Source of the DNA: Lentimonas sp. CC4
Lineage (GTDB): Bacteria; Verrucomicrobiota; Verrucomicrobiia; Opitutales; Coraliomargaritaceae
NCBI RefSeq assembly: GCF_902728235.1
Contig: NZ_CACVBO010000002.1
Coordinates: 620,001 to 684,000, forward strand
DNA: 64,000 nt
Reading direction: 5' to 3'
The position numbers and the translations under genes are program-made. Below the pieces are notes generated by a model that was not told the origin of the DNA, ran no database searches, and saw only the letters and a program-made list of their open reading frames with translations. This document shows positions 9,479 to 18,992 of the stretch, one piece after another (position 1 is the first letter of the stretch; each line of letters starts with the position of its first letter).

Positions 9479-10204
9479 ATGTATCATTTAAAATACACTG
9501 ATGGGTGGTTCGCATTTGCAATCGGCTTCATTGCTTTTCTCAGTATCTTTTCAGATGCAACTGCGCAGAATCCAAAAGTTTCGGCATCAGTTGAATTTTC
9601 ATGTGTCATCTGGAATAAGCTGCCTTACGAAACTTTATATTATCGGCAAGATGGTGAGTATTTACCGCTGAAGTTATCTCCGAATAATCGGTCTCCTCTC
9701 TATGATTTGTCGGGCATGGAAGCTTTCGAGCTGTATATTCCAGGGTTGGATGAAACAGGGCAGCCCGCCTATAAGCTAGTCGGTCAGTCGGCTCTGCTTC
9801 CTGACGTGAGGCGGCTTCTTTTTTTTATTGTTGAACGACCGAAGGATTCGGGACTTCCATTAGGTTTATTGGGGATTGATGATTCTCTAAATACTTTTCC
9901 GCCCGGAACGACCCGGTTTGTTAATATGTCGAGTGAGCCTCTAGTAGTCAGCTATGGAGATAAGAATACGTTAATACCGATTCGATCGATGAAGAACGTG
10001 AAATCAAATGCTCCGGCGAAGGGAGGCTTCATGCCTTTCTTAGTGACTGATGAGCAAGGTGATCGTGTGTATGAAACTCGATTGATGAGTCGGCCTACAG
10101 GACGAGACATGGTTTTCATTCTGCCATCAGAGAGAAGGGATCGATCAGTCGAATTGAAATTTATTCCTCAAATCATTCCTCCGAATCAGTCAGTTGAAGA
10201 GTAG
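9479..10204 (+). CDS. Secreted protein of unknown function, partner of the pilin-like protein
   Basis: 241 residues, 9 nt after the pilin-like gene. An N-terminal hydrophobic segment (GWFAFAIGFIAFLSIFSDATAQ) is a probable signal peptide cut after ATA. The rest is compact and beta-rich, with FPPGTTRFVNMSSEPLVVSY as the most family-like stretch. I do not recognise a named domain. Similar small secreted proteins follow cassette-A-type pilin genes in Verrucomicrobia as far as I recall, so a role in the same envelope assembly is the best guess. No cysteine motif or catalytic triad is evident. Confidence 0.75.
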   Translation: MYHLKYTDGWFAFAIGFIAFLSIFSDATAQNPKVSASVEFSCVIWNKLPYETLYYRQDGEYLPLKLSPNNRSPLYDLSGMEAFELYIPGLDETGQPAYKLVGQSALLPDVRRLLFFIVERPKDSGLPLGLLGIDDSLNTFPPGTTRFVNMSSEPLVVSYGDKNTLIPIRSMKNVKSNAPAKGGFMPFLVTDEQGDRVYETRLMSRPTGRDMVFILPSERRDRSVELKFIPQIIPPNQSVEE

Positions 10205-10383
10205 CATAGATCTGATTCTATGGATTATATCGATACTTCCATGTGCTACTCAGTTCTGCTTCGACTCTCTTGAGTCTTCAGCTCTAACTAGTGGATAAAA
10301 GCCTCGGTTATTTTCAATTTCATAATTGCCCGTTTATGCTATTGTTTAAATATCCCCCAGACCATCGCCCTAGACCATATTAC

Positions 10384-12786
10384 ATGAACCTGAATCCTCA
10401 CTTTTCCTTCATACTCAAGACTAGCGAAACACTGCTTGGGGTATTGCTATGTTTTGCGTTTGGTTTGTTCTCCCTGCAGGCTGATACGCCTGTGCCTTCC
10501 GCTGAGAACATTAGCACCTTGAGCTGGGTCGATGGCCCGCCGGTCTTGAATACGTCGCGTCCGGATGATTCTTATCTCTATTGGTTTCGTCCCAATGAGG
10601 CGGATTTAGTGTTGGCCTCAGGAACCGGGAGCTTGCGCTTTGATCCGGTAAGTGTGGGCATCGAAACTGTCACGGTCGGTGAGCGTGCGTTACAGAGTCA
10701 GATGCTGTTTCAGGTGCGATTGGCTGACGGTGCTCTGTGGCAGGCGCGGTTGACGCAACCGGTGAAGCGTAACTACGAGTTTCCTATTCGGATCAATGAA
10801 AGCGGGAATTGGTTTCATCACGTTGCCGTTTATGGGCTGGAGCTCTGCGCCGTGAATGCGGATGGGAGTTTGAGCGATACACAGGTGGTGCCAATCGAGG
10901 GCAGTCTGGAGTGGCGCGCTTGGGCGGATCGGGGCACCTTTAGTTGGGACTTTAATGCTCCGGCGGATCTGGAGATTAAATCGGCCACAATCACTTGGAA
11001 GATCCCTGAAGCTGCGACCTTGATGAGCACGGTCGCAGACACTGCGGCCACGAATTGGGCGGTGTCGATGGCATATACTTTGGATAATGGCATTCCGACA
11101 CCAGCGGTTGAACGGGCGACGCCCGTGCAAGTCACGCTACCGCAGCAAGGAGGCGCAGTGGTGCAAGATTCAATGACGAGTGCCATTGAAATTCAAATGG
11201 CCGAATTAGCATGGCCTGATGCCAACGGCTCAGATTACCCAGCATCGGATCTGGATCGTATCACTCGTTTGCCGCTACAACTTTCAAATCCAACGGATGC
11301 GGCACAAGACGTGCGTCTACGTTTTATTCATCCTCGTCATCCGGTGACGGGCTTTGTGCCGATGCTACTAGATGATCAAGGCCGTCAAACGGGCATCCCT
11401 GTTCAGACAAGTAAGAATTGGCACAAGAAGCTAGGTGGCACGACGGATTTACCTTATGACGGGCAATGGATACGCACCAGCGCTCGGGTGACTGTTCCTG
11501 CAAATACGACGTTGGATTTGGAATATGCCATCGTGCATGCGCAGTGGCAGGGCTTGCCTGCTGCGTCGGTGGGGCAGCTTAGTCTCGTCGGGTGGGGCGG
11601 TAATGGATTCTGGACGCAGATGGCGCTAGGTAGTTGGGGAGAGACATTCTGTTTTCAACCCGGGCGCGTGCTGCGCAGGGCAATGTTAACGGACATTCGA
11701 CCAACCCTGCAGCGTGGCTTAGGGAAAGGTAAAGAGCTGGCATGGACGAGTAATGTCGGTGGCGGCGATGTGGGGCTGATTAAGGATACGGAAGGCAAGT
11801 ATCTAGCCTGGGTGGATGCTAAATCGACATACCTAGCTGGTGGCCCAAATCGTGCGGAAGTGCTGATTGAAGAAACGCTGGCCACGGGTGCAGCGACCTT
11901 AAAAACGAATATCATTTTGCCGCGGAGCAATGATTATGTGCGCACGTCACTGCGTGTGCGTTTTGATGTAAGTAAGCCGTTGCCATTTAAGCGCTTCGCA
12001 TTGCTGCAGGTGGGGACTGATTATTATAGCACGGGTATCGCGCATTCGCTGGCTTATGGATCTGATGCGTCTGATACGAAGGTCGTGCGCCTGGAGCAGG
12101 AGAAGCCTAATCAGAAGCTGGTCGTGCGCAAAGAGTTGAAGGCATCGAATGCATGGTTTGCTTTGTTTGGCGATTTGCCGGAGGCAAGTAGTCGGAATAG
12201 TTACGGTGAGCGTGGTTTGATTGTGCGTGAGTTTCAGGGACGCGTCGCGGGTAAGCCTGTCGACCACGCGTGGTTGGCATCGTATGCGGTCAAAGACAAT
12301 GCGCCGAACTTTAATGCAGAAATTACAGTGGCACCGGATGTGTCTAGCTTCGAAGCAGGCGATTATATCGAGGCGTTGTTTGAGTGGGTGATCCTGCCGC
12401 CGAAGGCCGAGGATTATTACGGCCCAAATGCTGACTTTAAGGGGGAATTGGCCGCGAAGGAGCGGACTTGGGAGTTAGTTCCCGGCGCCGCAGTTGAGGG
12501 CAGTGGCGTGCAGGAGTTTACCTTCCAAGTCGCACAGTCTGGCCTTTCGTTAAAGTCTGGCAGCGGTCTCGCGAGTTTAGCGGTGCGTGGCTTTGCCGAT
12601 CCAAATTCTGGTCAGTGGTTTGAGCGTGTGGATGGCAATCTAGAGGTGCTCGGGGCGCGTTTCTCAGAAGAGGCCGAACCTCAATGGGTTTGGAATCCGC
12701 TGACTGGCTTCTGGGACTGCTATTTGAGCGTGCGTTCGCCGAGTCAGATCGATGGGTGCGCAGAGCGCATCTTTGTATTTGAATAG
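10384..12786 (+). CDS. Large secreted protein sharing the unknown module of 872-4012
   Basis: 800 residues from ATG 10384; a GTG at 10291 in frame would add 31 residues that are not signal-like. The true leader is MNLNPHFSFILKTSETLLGV followed by LLCFAFGLFSLQA and cut before DTP. It shares its C-terminal ~550 residues with the lipoprotein at 872-4012: GIPVQTSKNWH, LSLVGWGGNGFWTQMALGSW then GETFCF, SLAYGSD, GDYIEALFEWVILPPKAEDY then YGPN. It lacks the LamG part. No catalytic motif is known for this family. The position after the pilin-like pair and before a sulfatase operon suggests a surface protein used during glycan breakdown. A short hairpin (GACTC-TCTT-GAGTC, 10264-10277) lies upstream. 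Confidence 0.8.
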   Translation: MNLNPHFSFILKTSETLLGVLLCFAFGLFSLQADTPVPSAENISTLSWVDGPPVLNTSRPDDSYLYWFRPNEADLVLASGTGSLRFDPVSVGIETVTVGERALQSQMLFQVRLADGALWQARLTQPVKRNYEFPIRINESGNWFHHVAVYGLELCAVNADGSLSDTQVVPIEGSLEWRAWADRGTFSWDFNAPADLEIKSATITWKIPEAATLMSTVADTAATNWAVSMAYTLDNGIPTPAVERATPVQVTLPQQGGAVVQDSMTSAIEIQMAELAWPDANGSDYPASDLDRITRLPLQLSNPTDAAQDVRLRFIHPRHPVTGFVPMLLDDQGRQTGIPVQTSKNWHKKLGGTTDLPYDGQWIRTSARVTVPANTTLDLEYAIVHAQWQGLPAASVGQLSLVGWGGNGFWTQMALGSWGETFCFQPGRVLRRAMLTDIRPTLQRGLGKGKELAWTSNVGGGDVGLIKDTEGKYLAWVDAKSTYLAGGPNRAEVLIEETLATGAATLKTNIILPRSNDYVRTSLRVRFDVSKPLPFKRFALLQVGTDYYSTGIAHSLAYGSDASDTKVVRLEQEKPNQKLVVRKELKASNAWFALFGDLPEASSRNSYGERGLIVREFQGRVAGKPVDHAWLASYAVKDNAPNFNAEITVAPDVSSFEAGDYIEALFEWVILPPKAEDYYGPNADFKGELAAKERTWELVPGAAVEGSGVQEFTFQVAQSGLSLKSGSGLASLAVRGFADPNSGQWFERVDGNLEVLGARFSEEAEPQWVWNPLTGFWDCYLSVRSPSQIDGCAERIFVFE

Positions 12787-12924
12787 TGGAGCTGATTCGT
12801 CGCCTTGAAACCCTGTTTCGGGGGCTTGCTGCAACTTATGCTAAAACAGTCCGGCCGCCAAATTGGCGAACAGTAAAAACTTCACAAGCGATTGTGTCTG
12901 AGTGGCTCAATCCTCTTTCTAGGA

Positions 12925-12943
12925 TCATGTGATTACGTGATAC
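12925..12943 (+). promoter_or_regulatory. Putative 7-2-7 activator element before sulfatase operon
   Basis: TCATGTGATTACGTGATAC fits the loose palindromic form, with right arm TACGTGA plus TAC. A -10-like CATTCT begins at 12963, 19 nt after the element. It is followed by the LacI-type operator at 13031, so the promoter of the 13105 operon may be both activated and repressed. The rest of 12787-13104 holds only a small palindrome (CGCCAAATTGGCG, 12856-12868). Confidence 0.5.
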
Positions 12944-13030
12944 GCTCAGGTCTCGCTCTTGGCATTCTGGAGGCATATGGTTCCTAGATGCTTTATGGAA
13001 ATTCTATCAGATGGTCAAATAATCGCTTGA

Positions 13031-13044
13031 TGTTACTATTAACA
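13031..13044. promoter_or_regulatory. Putative LacI-type operator (TGTTACTATTAACA)
   Basis: Perfect match to TGTTA-N-TA-N-TAACA. It lies 61 bp before the start of the sulfatase at 13105 and downstream of the putative promoter at 12925-12968, a typical repressor position. Confidence 0.75.
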
Positions 13045-13104
13045 CGTGTTTGTGTAAGTGCTCATTAAGTAATGGAAAAGTGCTCGAAGTCAGAAATATA
13101 GAAA

Positions 13105-14991
13105 ATGAAGATTAAATTGATACCCGTAACTCTACTCCTGAGTGCACTGTCTTTGAGCACACTTGCTGCTACGGAGAGCGGACGTCCTGCACAGCCAAAT
13201 ATTGTGCTACTGCTGACCGATGATCTTGGCTGGCAAGATGTGAAATGCTACGACATCGATGAACCTTCGCCGATGGAGACGCCTAATATCGATGCGCTCG
13301 CGAAGCAGGGGGTCATGTTTTGGCAGGGCTATTCCCCAGCGCCGACCTGTGCACCGACGCGTTGCGCGATTATGAGTGGCAACCATCCAGCGCGGGCCCA
13401 AAAGACGCACGTGGTGGGCGGCGGTCCTCCAACTGCTTACAATAAGACAGCACATCGAATGATGGCACCGTGGTATAGCGGACGCATGCCAGAAGGTGAG
13501 ATGACCATTGCTCGGGCATTGCAGCAAAGCGGCTATGCGACTGGCCATTGTGGTAAGTGGCACATGGCGATTAATCACAACGCGTATCCTCAACCCGAAC
13601 ATCAGGGCTTTGACTGGACACGTCACAATTTGGGCACGACTAAACGCATGCCGAATCGTTTGACAGATTTTGCGACGCGTGAAGCGGGCGATCCGTATCA
13701 ACTGGATGAGAATGGGTTCCCTTATCATCAGAACAGCGAGGATGCGATGGAGTTTGTCCGTGAGCATAAGGATCAACCTTTCTTCCTCTATTATGCGACA
13801 TGGTTGGTGCATACGCCGATTCATACTCGCAGCGAGGAGTTGCTCCAAAAATATTGTAAGAAGCTTGGCGTTGAATTACCAGAAAACCCAAAAGAGTGGA
13901 AGGGTGAGGGACAAACCAATCCGTTCTACTGTGCGATGGTTGAAGAACTCGATTATTACGTGGGGCGTTTCTTGGACTACTTAAACACAACGGAAGACCC
14001 GCGCTGGCCAGGGCATATGTTGATTGAGAATACTTATCTGATCTTCACCTCTGACAATGGTGGTATGGAGCAACACCCTGGTGAGATCATCACCGATAAT
14101 GCGCCGCTTGCTCGCGGCAAAATCTCCGCGATGGAAGGTGGCACACGTGTGCCGCTCATTATTACTGGTCCTGGGATTGATGCAGGAGTTCAGTCTGATG
14201 TCATGGTAAATGGCCTTGATTTTTTTCCGACGATACTCGCGTTGACAGGATCAAAGACACCTGCGGATAAGCAGTTTGATGGCATTGACATCAGTAATTT
14301 GCTCTTAACAGATCCAACCAACCCGTCACTCGTAAAAGAAGCAGACGGTTCTGTCCGCGACACCATGATGTGGCACTTCCCCAATAGTATCGCATTGGAA
14401 AGCACACTTCGTATCGGGGACTTTAAGCTGGTGCGTAATTATGACCACGTGAACAACAAACATTCGCCAGCGTTGGAGCTCTACCGCCTGTATAACACAA
14501 CGAACGGCAAGCAAGAGCGTAGCGATATCGAAGAGGCTATTAACCTCGCAGATTCGATGCCTGAGAAGGCACAGGCAATGAACCAACGTTTGACGCAAGT
14601 GCTAGAAGAGATGCAGGCAAGCTACCCGTATTATAATCCGGACTACAAATTTGCGTTACCCAATAAGGAAAACGTCTGCACCATCCTCACGGGTGTGCAA
14701 GAGGGCGATACAGTGCGGTTCACTTATACGGAAAATGGCGCTAAGGTGGTGCGCGCCAATTTGCTCTATACACTCAATGGCGGTGATCGCTATGAGGAAT
14801 GGTTTCGCACGCCTGCGGAAATTGTGTCAGAGGGGCAGGTCACTGCGCAGATCCCAGAGGGGGCTACACATGTCGTGATCAACTTAATCGACGAGAACCA
14901 ATTCTTAGTCAGCTATCCTGAGGTGATCGATATGATGACTCGATCCAAGACCAAGGTGAATTATTCAGAGACAGCACTGCCCGTGCGTTAA
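13105..14991 (+). CDS. Type I sulfatase, periplasmic, first gene of operon
   Basis: 628 residues. The signal peptide MKIKLIPVTLLLSALSLSTL ends in AA. The active-site signature is C82-A-P-T-R86 in YSPAPTCAPTRCAIMSGNH; Cys82 is converted to formylglycine by a maturase not encoded here. Metal-binding DD39/40 is in LLLTDDLGW, GHCGKWHMA carries the Lys/His pair, and TSDNGG supplies the late Asp/Asn. About 100 extra residues at the C-terminus (from ~530, DTVRFTYTENGAKVVRANLLY) form a small beta-domain. It releases sulfate from a glycan of unknown type. It leads an operon with 15024 and 16956; gaps are 32 and 12 nt. Confidence 0.93.
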   Translation: MKIKLIPVTLLLSALSLSTLAATESGRPAQPNIVLLLTDDLGWQDVKCYDIDEPSPMETPNIDALAKQGVMFWQGYSPAPTCAPTRCAIMSGNHPARAQKTHVVGGGPPTAYNKTAHRMMAPWYSGRMPEGEMTIARALQQSGYATGHCGKWHMAINHNAYPQPEHQGFDWTRHNLGTTKRMPNRLTDFATREAGDPYQLDENGFPYHQNSEDAMEFVREHKDQPFFLYYATWLVHTPIHTRSEELLQKYCKKLGVELPENPKEWKGEGQTNPFYCAMVEELDYYVGRFLDYLNTTEDPRWPGHMLIENTYLIFTSDNGGMEQHPGEIITDNAPLARGKISAMEGGTRVPLIITGPGIDAGVQSDVMVNGLDFFPTILALTGSKTPADKQFDGIDISNLLLTDPTNPSLVKEADGSVRDTMMWHFPNSIALESTLRIGDFKLVRNYDHVNNKHSPALELYRLYNTTNGKQERSDIEEAINLADSMPEKAQAMNQRLTQVLEEMQASYPYYNPDYKFALPNKENVCTILTGVQEGDTVRFTYTENGAKVVRANLLYTLNGGDRYEEWFRTPAEIVSEGQVTAQIPEGATHVVINLIDENQFLVSYPEVIDMMTRSKTKVNYSETALPVR

Positions 14992-15023
14992 AGTTCAGAC
15001 TCAAAAGACAAAATTTTAGAAAA

Positions 15024-16943
15024 ATGAAAAATAATATATATACATTAAAGACGCTTGCCTGCATCGGATTGATCGGGTGTATCGCTCAATCGAGTGCCTT
15101 GTTTGGGGCGACTCGCGTGACTGACGATCGTTTACGTCAAGAGCGCTCAGATACGGTCGTCGAAGAAGCGACGAAGCCGAATATTATCTTCATCTTGACC
15201 GATGACCAAGGCTACGGGGACTTGCAACGGCATGGACATCCCTATTTGCAAACGCCACACATCAACCAGCTACACGACGAAAGCGTGCGCCTAGACAACT
15301 TCTATGTGAGTCCGTCCTGCTCGCCGACACGCGCGGCATTGCTGACTGGTATGCATGAGTTTCGCAATGGAGTAACGCATACCTTGATTCCCCGTGAGCA
15401 TTTGTTTGCAGATGCTGTCACGCTGCCGGATCTGTTGAAGACCGCAGGTTACAAGACTGGATTTATCGGTAAGTGGCACCTCGGTGGTAGTAAAGGGTAT
15501 GCGCCAAGTTATCGTGGCTTTGACTGGACATCGACCAATCCAATGGGGCCGCGTAAGCACTTTGACCCAGAGATCATTCGCAACAATGTGCGCACACAGC
15601 GTAAAGGCTTTCGCGAGGATATCTTTTTTGATGAAGCGATGACATTTATCGAAGAGAGTGGGGATCAACCATTCTTCTGTTACTTGGCGACATACTCTCC
15701 ACACACGCCCTTAGCTGCACCTGAAAGCTATATTACGCCATTCCGTGAGCAGGGGCTCAACGATACGCATGCCACTTATTTGGCAATGATCGAGAACTTG
15801 GATGATAATGTTGGCCGTCTCATGAAGTTCCTCAAGGATACAGGCCGCGATGAAAATACCGTGGTCCTCTTCATGAATGATAACGGAGTGACCGAAGGCC
15901 TAGATGTTTACAATGCAGGTATGCGTGGCTGTAAGGCGACTGCATGGGAAGGTGGCACACGCGCAATGTCCTTCTGGCGCTGGCCGAATCACTGGAAGCC
16001 ACAAACCGTTGAGAACCTGTCCGGGCACATTGATGTGCTGCCGACGTTGTGCGAAATCGCTGGAGTCGAGATTCCCGAAGCGGTTCAGTCTGACCTTGAA
16101 GGGTTTAGCCTGGTGCCTGTGTTGGAAGCGGGAAATGCGATCAGCTGGCATGATAATCGTATGTTGTTCCACCACGTGGGACGCTGGCCGAGTGGTTTGG
16201 CTGAGTCGCATAAATATGCGATGGTCAGTGCGCGTAAGGGAAATCTATTGCTGGTGCGCAGTGCACCTTGTGGCGATCCTGCCTGCGAAGACTTTCAGAG
16301 TCAGTGCACCACACTACGTGCGGTGTATAATGGACTCACCACGACGACCTATGCGAAAGGTAGTGCCCAGACACACTGGGGTGCGACTCCGATGGGCCAT
16401 TGGGCTTTATTTGACGTGAAGGCTGATCCCGCGTGTGAGAATGACCTATCCTATGCCAATCCTGAGATCGTGGCCAGCATGGCTGCGGCCTATGATGGTT
16501 GGTGGGATGACACTTTTCCGGTCATGATGGAACGTGGTGGCGATCTGGGTGACCCCGACGTAAGCGCAAAGGCATCGAGGCACGCACGTTCTTGGAAGGG
16601 GCCAACCAGTGACAAGGCGAAAGCTGCCGCTGCTGCCGCTGCGAAACAGAAGCCACAAGCTACCGCTCAGGAGACTGCAATGTTTAAGCGCATGGATAGC
16701 AACGGTGATAACAAAGTGACTCAGGCGGAATACGTGGGTCTGTTTCAAGGAGTTTTCAAGAATAAAGACGCGGACAAAAACGGTGTAATCAGCGAAGCCG
16801 AATTTGGGCATTCTGCTTTTGATGCTGCCGATACGGATCAAGACGGATCGCTGACAAAAGCAGAGTATCAGGCACTATATTCTGAACAGTTTAAACACCG
16901 TGATGCGAATGAGGACGGCGTGCTCACTCCCAATGAAATGTGA
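15024..16943 (+). CDS. Type I sulfatase with C-terminal EF-hand array
   Basis: 639 residues with a signal peptide (LKTLACIGLIGCIAQSSALF). Sulfatase domain ~50-530: FILTDDQGYGD, active site C99-S-P-T-R in YVSPSCSPTRAALLTG, GKWHLGG, MNDNGV. An alanine-rich linker (~530-550) leads to four canonical EF-hand loops from residue 558 to the end: DSNGDNKVTQAE, DADKNGVISEAE, DTDQDGSLTKAE and DANEDGVLTPNE. Each has acidic residues at loop positions 1, 3, 5 and 12, so calcium binding is likely. The next gene starts 12 nt later and begins with its own EF-hands. The EF array could mediate calcium-dependent docking or stability in sea water. Confidence 0.93.
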   Translation: MKNNIYTLKTLACIGLIGCIAQSSALFGATRVTDDRLRQERSDTVVEEATKPNIIFILTDDQGYGDLQRHGHPYLQTPHINQLHDESVRLDNFYVSPSCSPTRAALLTGMHEFRNGVTHTLIPREHLFADAVTLPDLLKTAGYKTGFIGKWHLGGSKGYAPSYRGFDWTSTNPMGPRKHFDPEIIRNNVRTQRKGFREDIFFDEAMTFIEESGDQPFFCYLATYSPHTPLAAPESYITPFREQGLNDTHATYLAMIENLDDNVGRLMKFLKDTGRDENTVVLFMNDNGVTEGLDVYNAGMRGCKATAWEGGTRAMSFWRWPNHWKPQTVENLSGHIDVLPTLCEIAGVEIPEAVQSDLEGFSLVPVLEAGNAISWHDNRMLFHHVGRWPSGLAESHKYAMVSARKGNLLLVRSAPCGDPACEDFQSQCTTLRAVYNGLTTTTYAKGSAQTHWGATPMGHWALFDVKADPACENDLSYANPEIVASMAAAYDGWWDDTFPVMMERGGDLGDPDVSAKASRHARSWKGPTSDKAKAAAAAAAKQKPQATAQETAMFKRMDSNGDNKVTQAEYVGLFQGVFKNKDADKNGVISEAEFGHSAFDAADTDQDGSLTKAEYQALYSEQFKHRDANEDGVLTPNEM

Positions 16944-16955
16944 TTTAAATTAGCT

Positions 16956-18521
16956 ATGAATTATTTAGCAACTAGCATCACGACATTTGCTGTGGCGATG
17001 ATGGCGAGTTCGGCGATGGCCGACGAACGCCTTGAGCGGTTGCACACGACCATGGACGTAAATCAAGATACACTTGTTTCGCATGCAGAGTTTATTGGCC
17101 ATTGGGGACGTTCATTTGACCGGCGGGATAAGAATCACGATGGCACTTTGAATGGTGCTGAAGTGGGCGCTAGTAGTCTTAAAGTCACCGATGAGAATGG
17201 CGATGGGGTGGTTTCGCGGGAAGAAGAGCTGGCATTGCGTCAGCGGCATTTTGAAAGGATGGATAAAGATGAGAACCAATCGCTGACTCTAACTGAGCTA
17301 GTGAACTCTTCGACTCGGTCAACGGGGCAAGCGGCTGTGAAGCCAAAGGCTCCGGCGGGGCAGAGTTCTTACGCTGCACAGCGTGCGAGTGTTGAAGCCT
17401 TGTCTGAGTTAACAAGTGCTCCGAAAATGTGGTTGGCTGAGGGCTTTGACTCGACCGATGAGTTGGCTGCAATCTACTTCGATGCATTAGACTGGAAAGG
17501 GAGCCACACCAAGGTCTTTGCGTGGCTAGGGTTGCCGGAAGATACGTCAGGCAAAGTGCCTGGCGTGGTGCTGGTGCATGGCGGAGGCGGCACCGCCTTT
17601 AAGGATTGGGTGAAGCAATGGAATGCGCGTGGCTACGCGGCAATTTCGATCGCTGTCGAAGGGCAGACCGATGTGAAGGATAGTAATGGAGATCATCATG
17701 CCCCATGGCAGTCGCATGCATGGCCTGGGCCAAAACGTTCCGGCATTTACGGCGATTCTTCAGAGCGGCTGCAAGATCAGTGGATGTATCATGCCGTTGC
17801 GAATACGATCCTGGCGAATTCGTTGCTGAGCTCGCTGCCAGAGGTCGATGCCGAAAGCGTTGGAATCATGGGTGTCTCTTGGGGCGGTGTCATTACGAGC
17901 GCCGTGATTGGAATCGATGAGCGTTTTGCTTTTGCGATTCCGGTTTATGGCTGTGGCGATTTGTCGACTGCCCAGAATCAATATGGCAGGTCGCTTGGTC
18001 AGAATGAAGTCTACAAGCAGGTGTGGGATCCGATCTTAGGTATGAACGAGGCCCATATGCCAACGCTATGGTTCTCATGGCCGCAGGATAAGCATTTTCC
18101 ATTGGATTTACAGGCCAATTGTTATGGTGCTCAGCCTGGGCAGCATATGGTGTCACTGGTTCCAAACATGGGGCATGGGCATGGTTCGGCGTGGAACCGT
18201 CCAGAGAGCTATGCCTTTGCCGATAGCGTGCTCAATGAATCTAGTCCTTGGTGCCTGCAGAAATCAGCCAAGCAGCGCGGTGCTGTATATAAAGTTATTT
18301 TTCAGTCGAGTAAATCGCTCGATTCAGCCGAATTAGTCTCTACGGTCGACTCCGGTGTCACAGGTTCGCGGCAGTGGGTGCAGACTCCACTCAAGGCGCC
18401 ATTAGCGGATGGCGCTCGTTGGACGGTGACAGCAGACATTCCCACTGGCAGCACTGCCTGGTATATCAATGTCAAAAGTGGCGAATTGATCTCGAGTTCA
18501 GACTTTTATCAGACGCCTTAA
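16956..18521 (+). CDS. EF-hand / alpha-beta hydrolase fusion (putative acetyl esterase)
   Basis: 521 residues. The signal peptide MNYLATSITTFAVAMMASSA ends in MADE. Four EF-hand loops follow at ~34-110: DVNQDTLVSHAE, DKNHDGTLNGAE, DENGDGVVSREE and DKDENQSLTLTE. After a proline/alanine linker, residues ~150-430 are an alpha/beta hydrolase of the dienelactone hydrolase/acetylxylan-esterase type: VPGVVLVHGGGG (oxyanion loop), nucleophile S308 in GIMGVSWGG, and a late His in MGHGHGSAW. The C-terminal ~80 residues form a beta-sandwich-like tail. It probably removes acyl groups (such as acetyl) from the same glycan that the two upstream sulfatases desulfate. It is the last gene of the operon; substrate unknown. 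Confidence 0.85.
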   Translation: MNYLATSITTFAVAMMASSAMADERLERLHTTMDVNQDTLVSHAEFIGHWGRSFDRRDKNHDGTLNGAEVGASSLKVTDENGDGVVSREEELALRQRHFERMDKDENQSLTLTELVNSSTRSTGQAAVKPKAPAGQSSYAAQRASVEALSELTSAPKMWLAEGFDSTDELAAIYFDALDWKGSHTKVFAWLGLPEDTSGKVPGVVLVHGGGGTAFKDWVKQWNARGYAAISIAVEGQTDVKDSNGDHHAPWQSHAWPGPKRSGIYGDSSERLQDQWMYHAVANTILANSLLSSLPEVDAESVGIMGVSWGGVITSAVIGIDERFAFAIPVYGCGDLSTAQNQYGRSLGQNEVYKQVWDPILGMNEAHMPTLWFSWPQDKHFPLDLQANCYGAQPGQHMVSLVPNMGHGHGSAWNRPESYAFADSVLNESSPWCLQKSAKQRGAVYKVIFQSSKSLDSAELVSTVDSGVTGSRQWVQTPLKAPLADGARWTVTADIPTGSTAWYINVKSGELISSSDFYQTP

Positions 18522-18551
18522 GGGGCATGCTCCCTGTTGAGATGGATAGCG

Positions 18552-18592
18552 AGTCGTGGAGTTGGTTCGCCACGACTTGTTCGGTCATTTTT
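18552..18592 (+). terminator. Probable intrinsic terminator after the esterase operon
   Basis: Arms AGTCGTGG (18552-18559) and CCACGACT (18570-18577) are perfectly complementary with a 10-nt loop. A T-rich tail TCATTTTTTC follows about 10 nt later, so the structure is imperfect as a terminator. It sits between convergent genes. Confidence 0.5.
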
Positions 18593-18992
18593 TCGATTTG
18601 ATCCATGTGGCTTGGTGAATGCAGTGACCTGGAGATGGCTCGAATGACTGGTGGTAAGCAAGGAAGTAGCCATCTTTCTTTAAATCTCGATGCCTGTTTT
18701 CGAAGTTTTCCGTAGACACTCCATGGTTTGAATAGAACCAAAAGGCTTCGCTGGGATACTTAGGAAAAGGCACATAACAGGCCCTAAATACAATAGCTCC
18801 AGTGAGGCTTGACTTCGCTTCGACTACGATGGGGAAGTAACCTTCTTTATATTTTAGATCAAAGTTCTTTTGGTATTCACTACCATTCATCCATTTCGTA
18901 AAAGACGGATCACTAGTAATATACGAGCAGCTTAGAAATGCGAATGCTAGTAACGCTAGAATGCTTATGGCAGTTGATAGTTTGTTTTTCAT
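18585..18992 (-). CDS. Small lipoprotein with a BTRD1-like repeat unit
   Basis: 135 residues from M at 18992 (the frame opens at 19010, but MKNKLSTAISILALLAFAFL-SC is the lipoprotein leader, Cys22). The mature part, YKEGYFPIVVEAKSS, then VFRACYVPFP-YPSEAFWFYS and KKDGYFLAYHQSF, resembles about one and a half units of 'bacterial tandem repeat domain 1', a module of secreted proteins with unknown role. Only one unit is present, so it may be a truncated relative or a cassette protein. It stands alone, convergent with the esterase operon, next to an integron-type remnant. Confidence 0.6.
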   Translation of the reverse strand: MKNKLSTAISILALLAFAFLSCSYITSDPSFTKWMNGSEYQKNFDLKYKEGYFPIVVEAKSSLTGAIVFRACYVPFPKYPSEAFWFYSNHGVSTENFENRHRDLKKDGYFLAYHQSFEPSPGHCIHQATWIKSKK

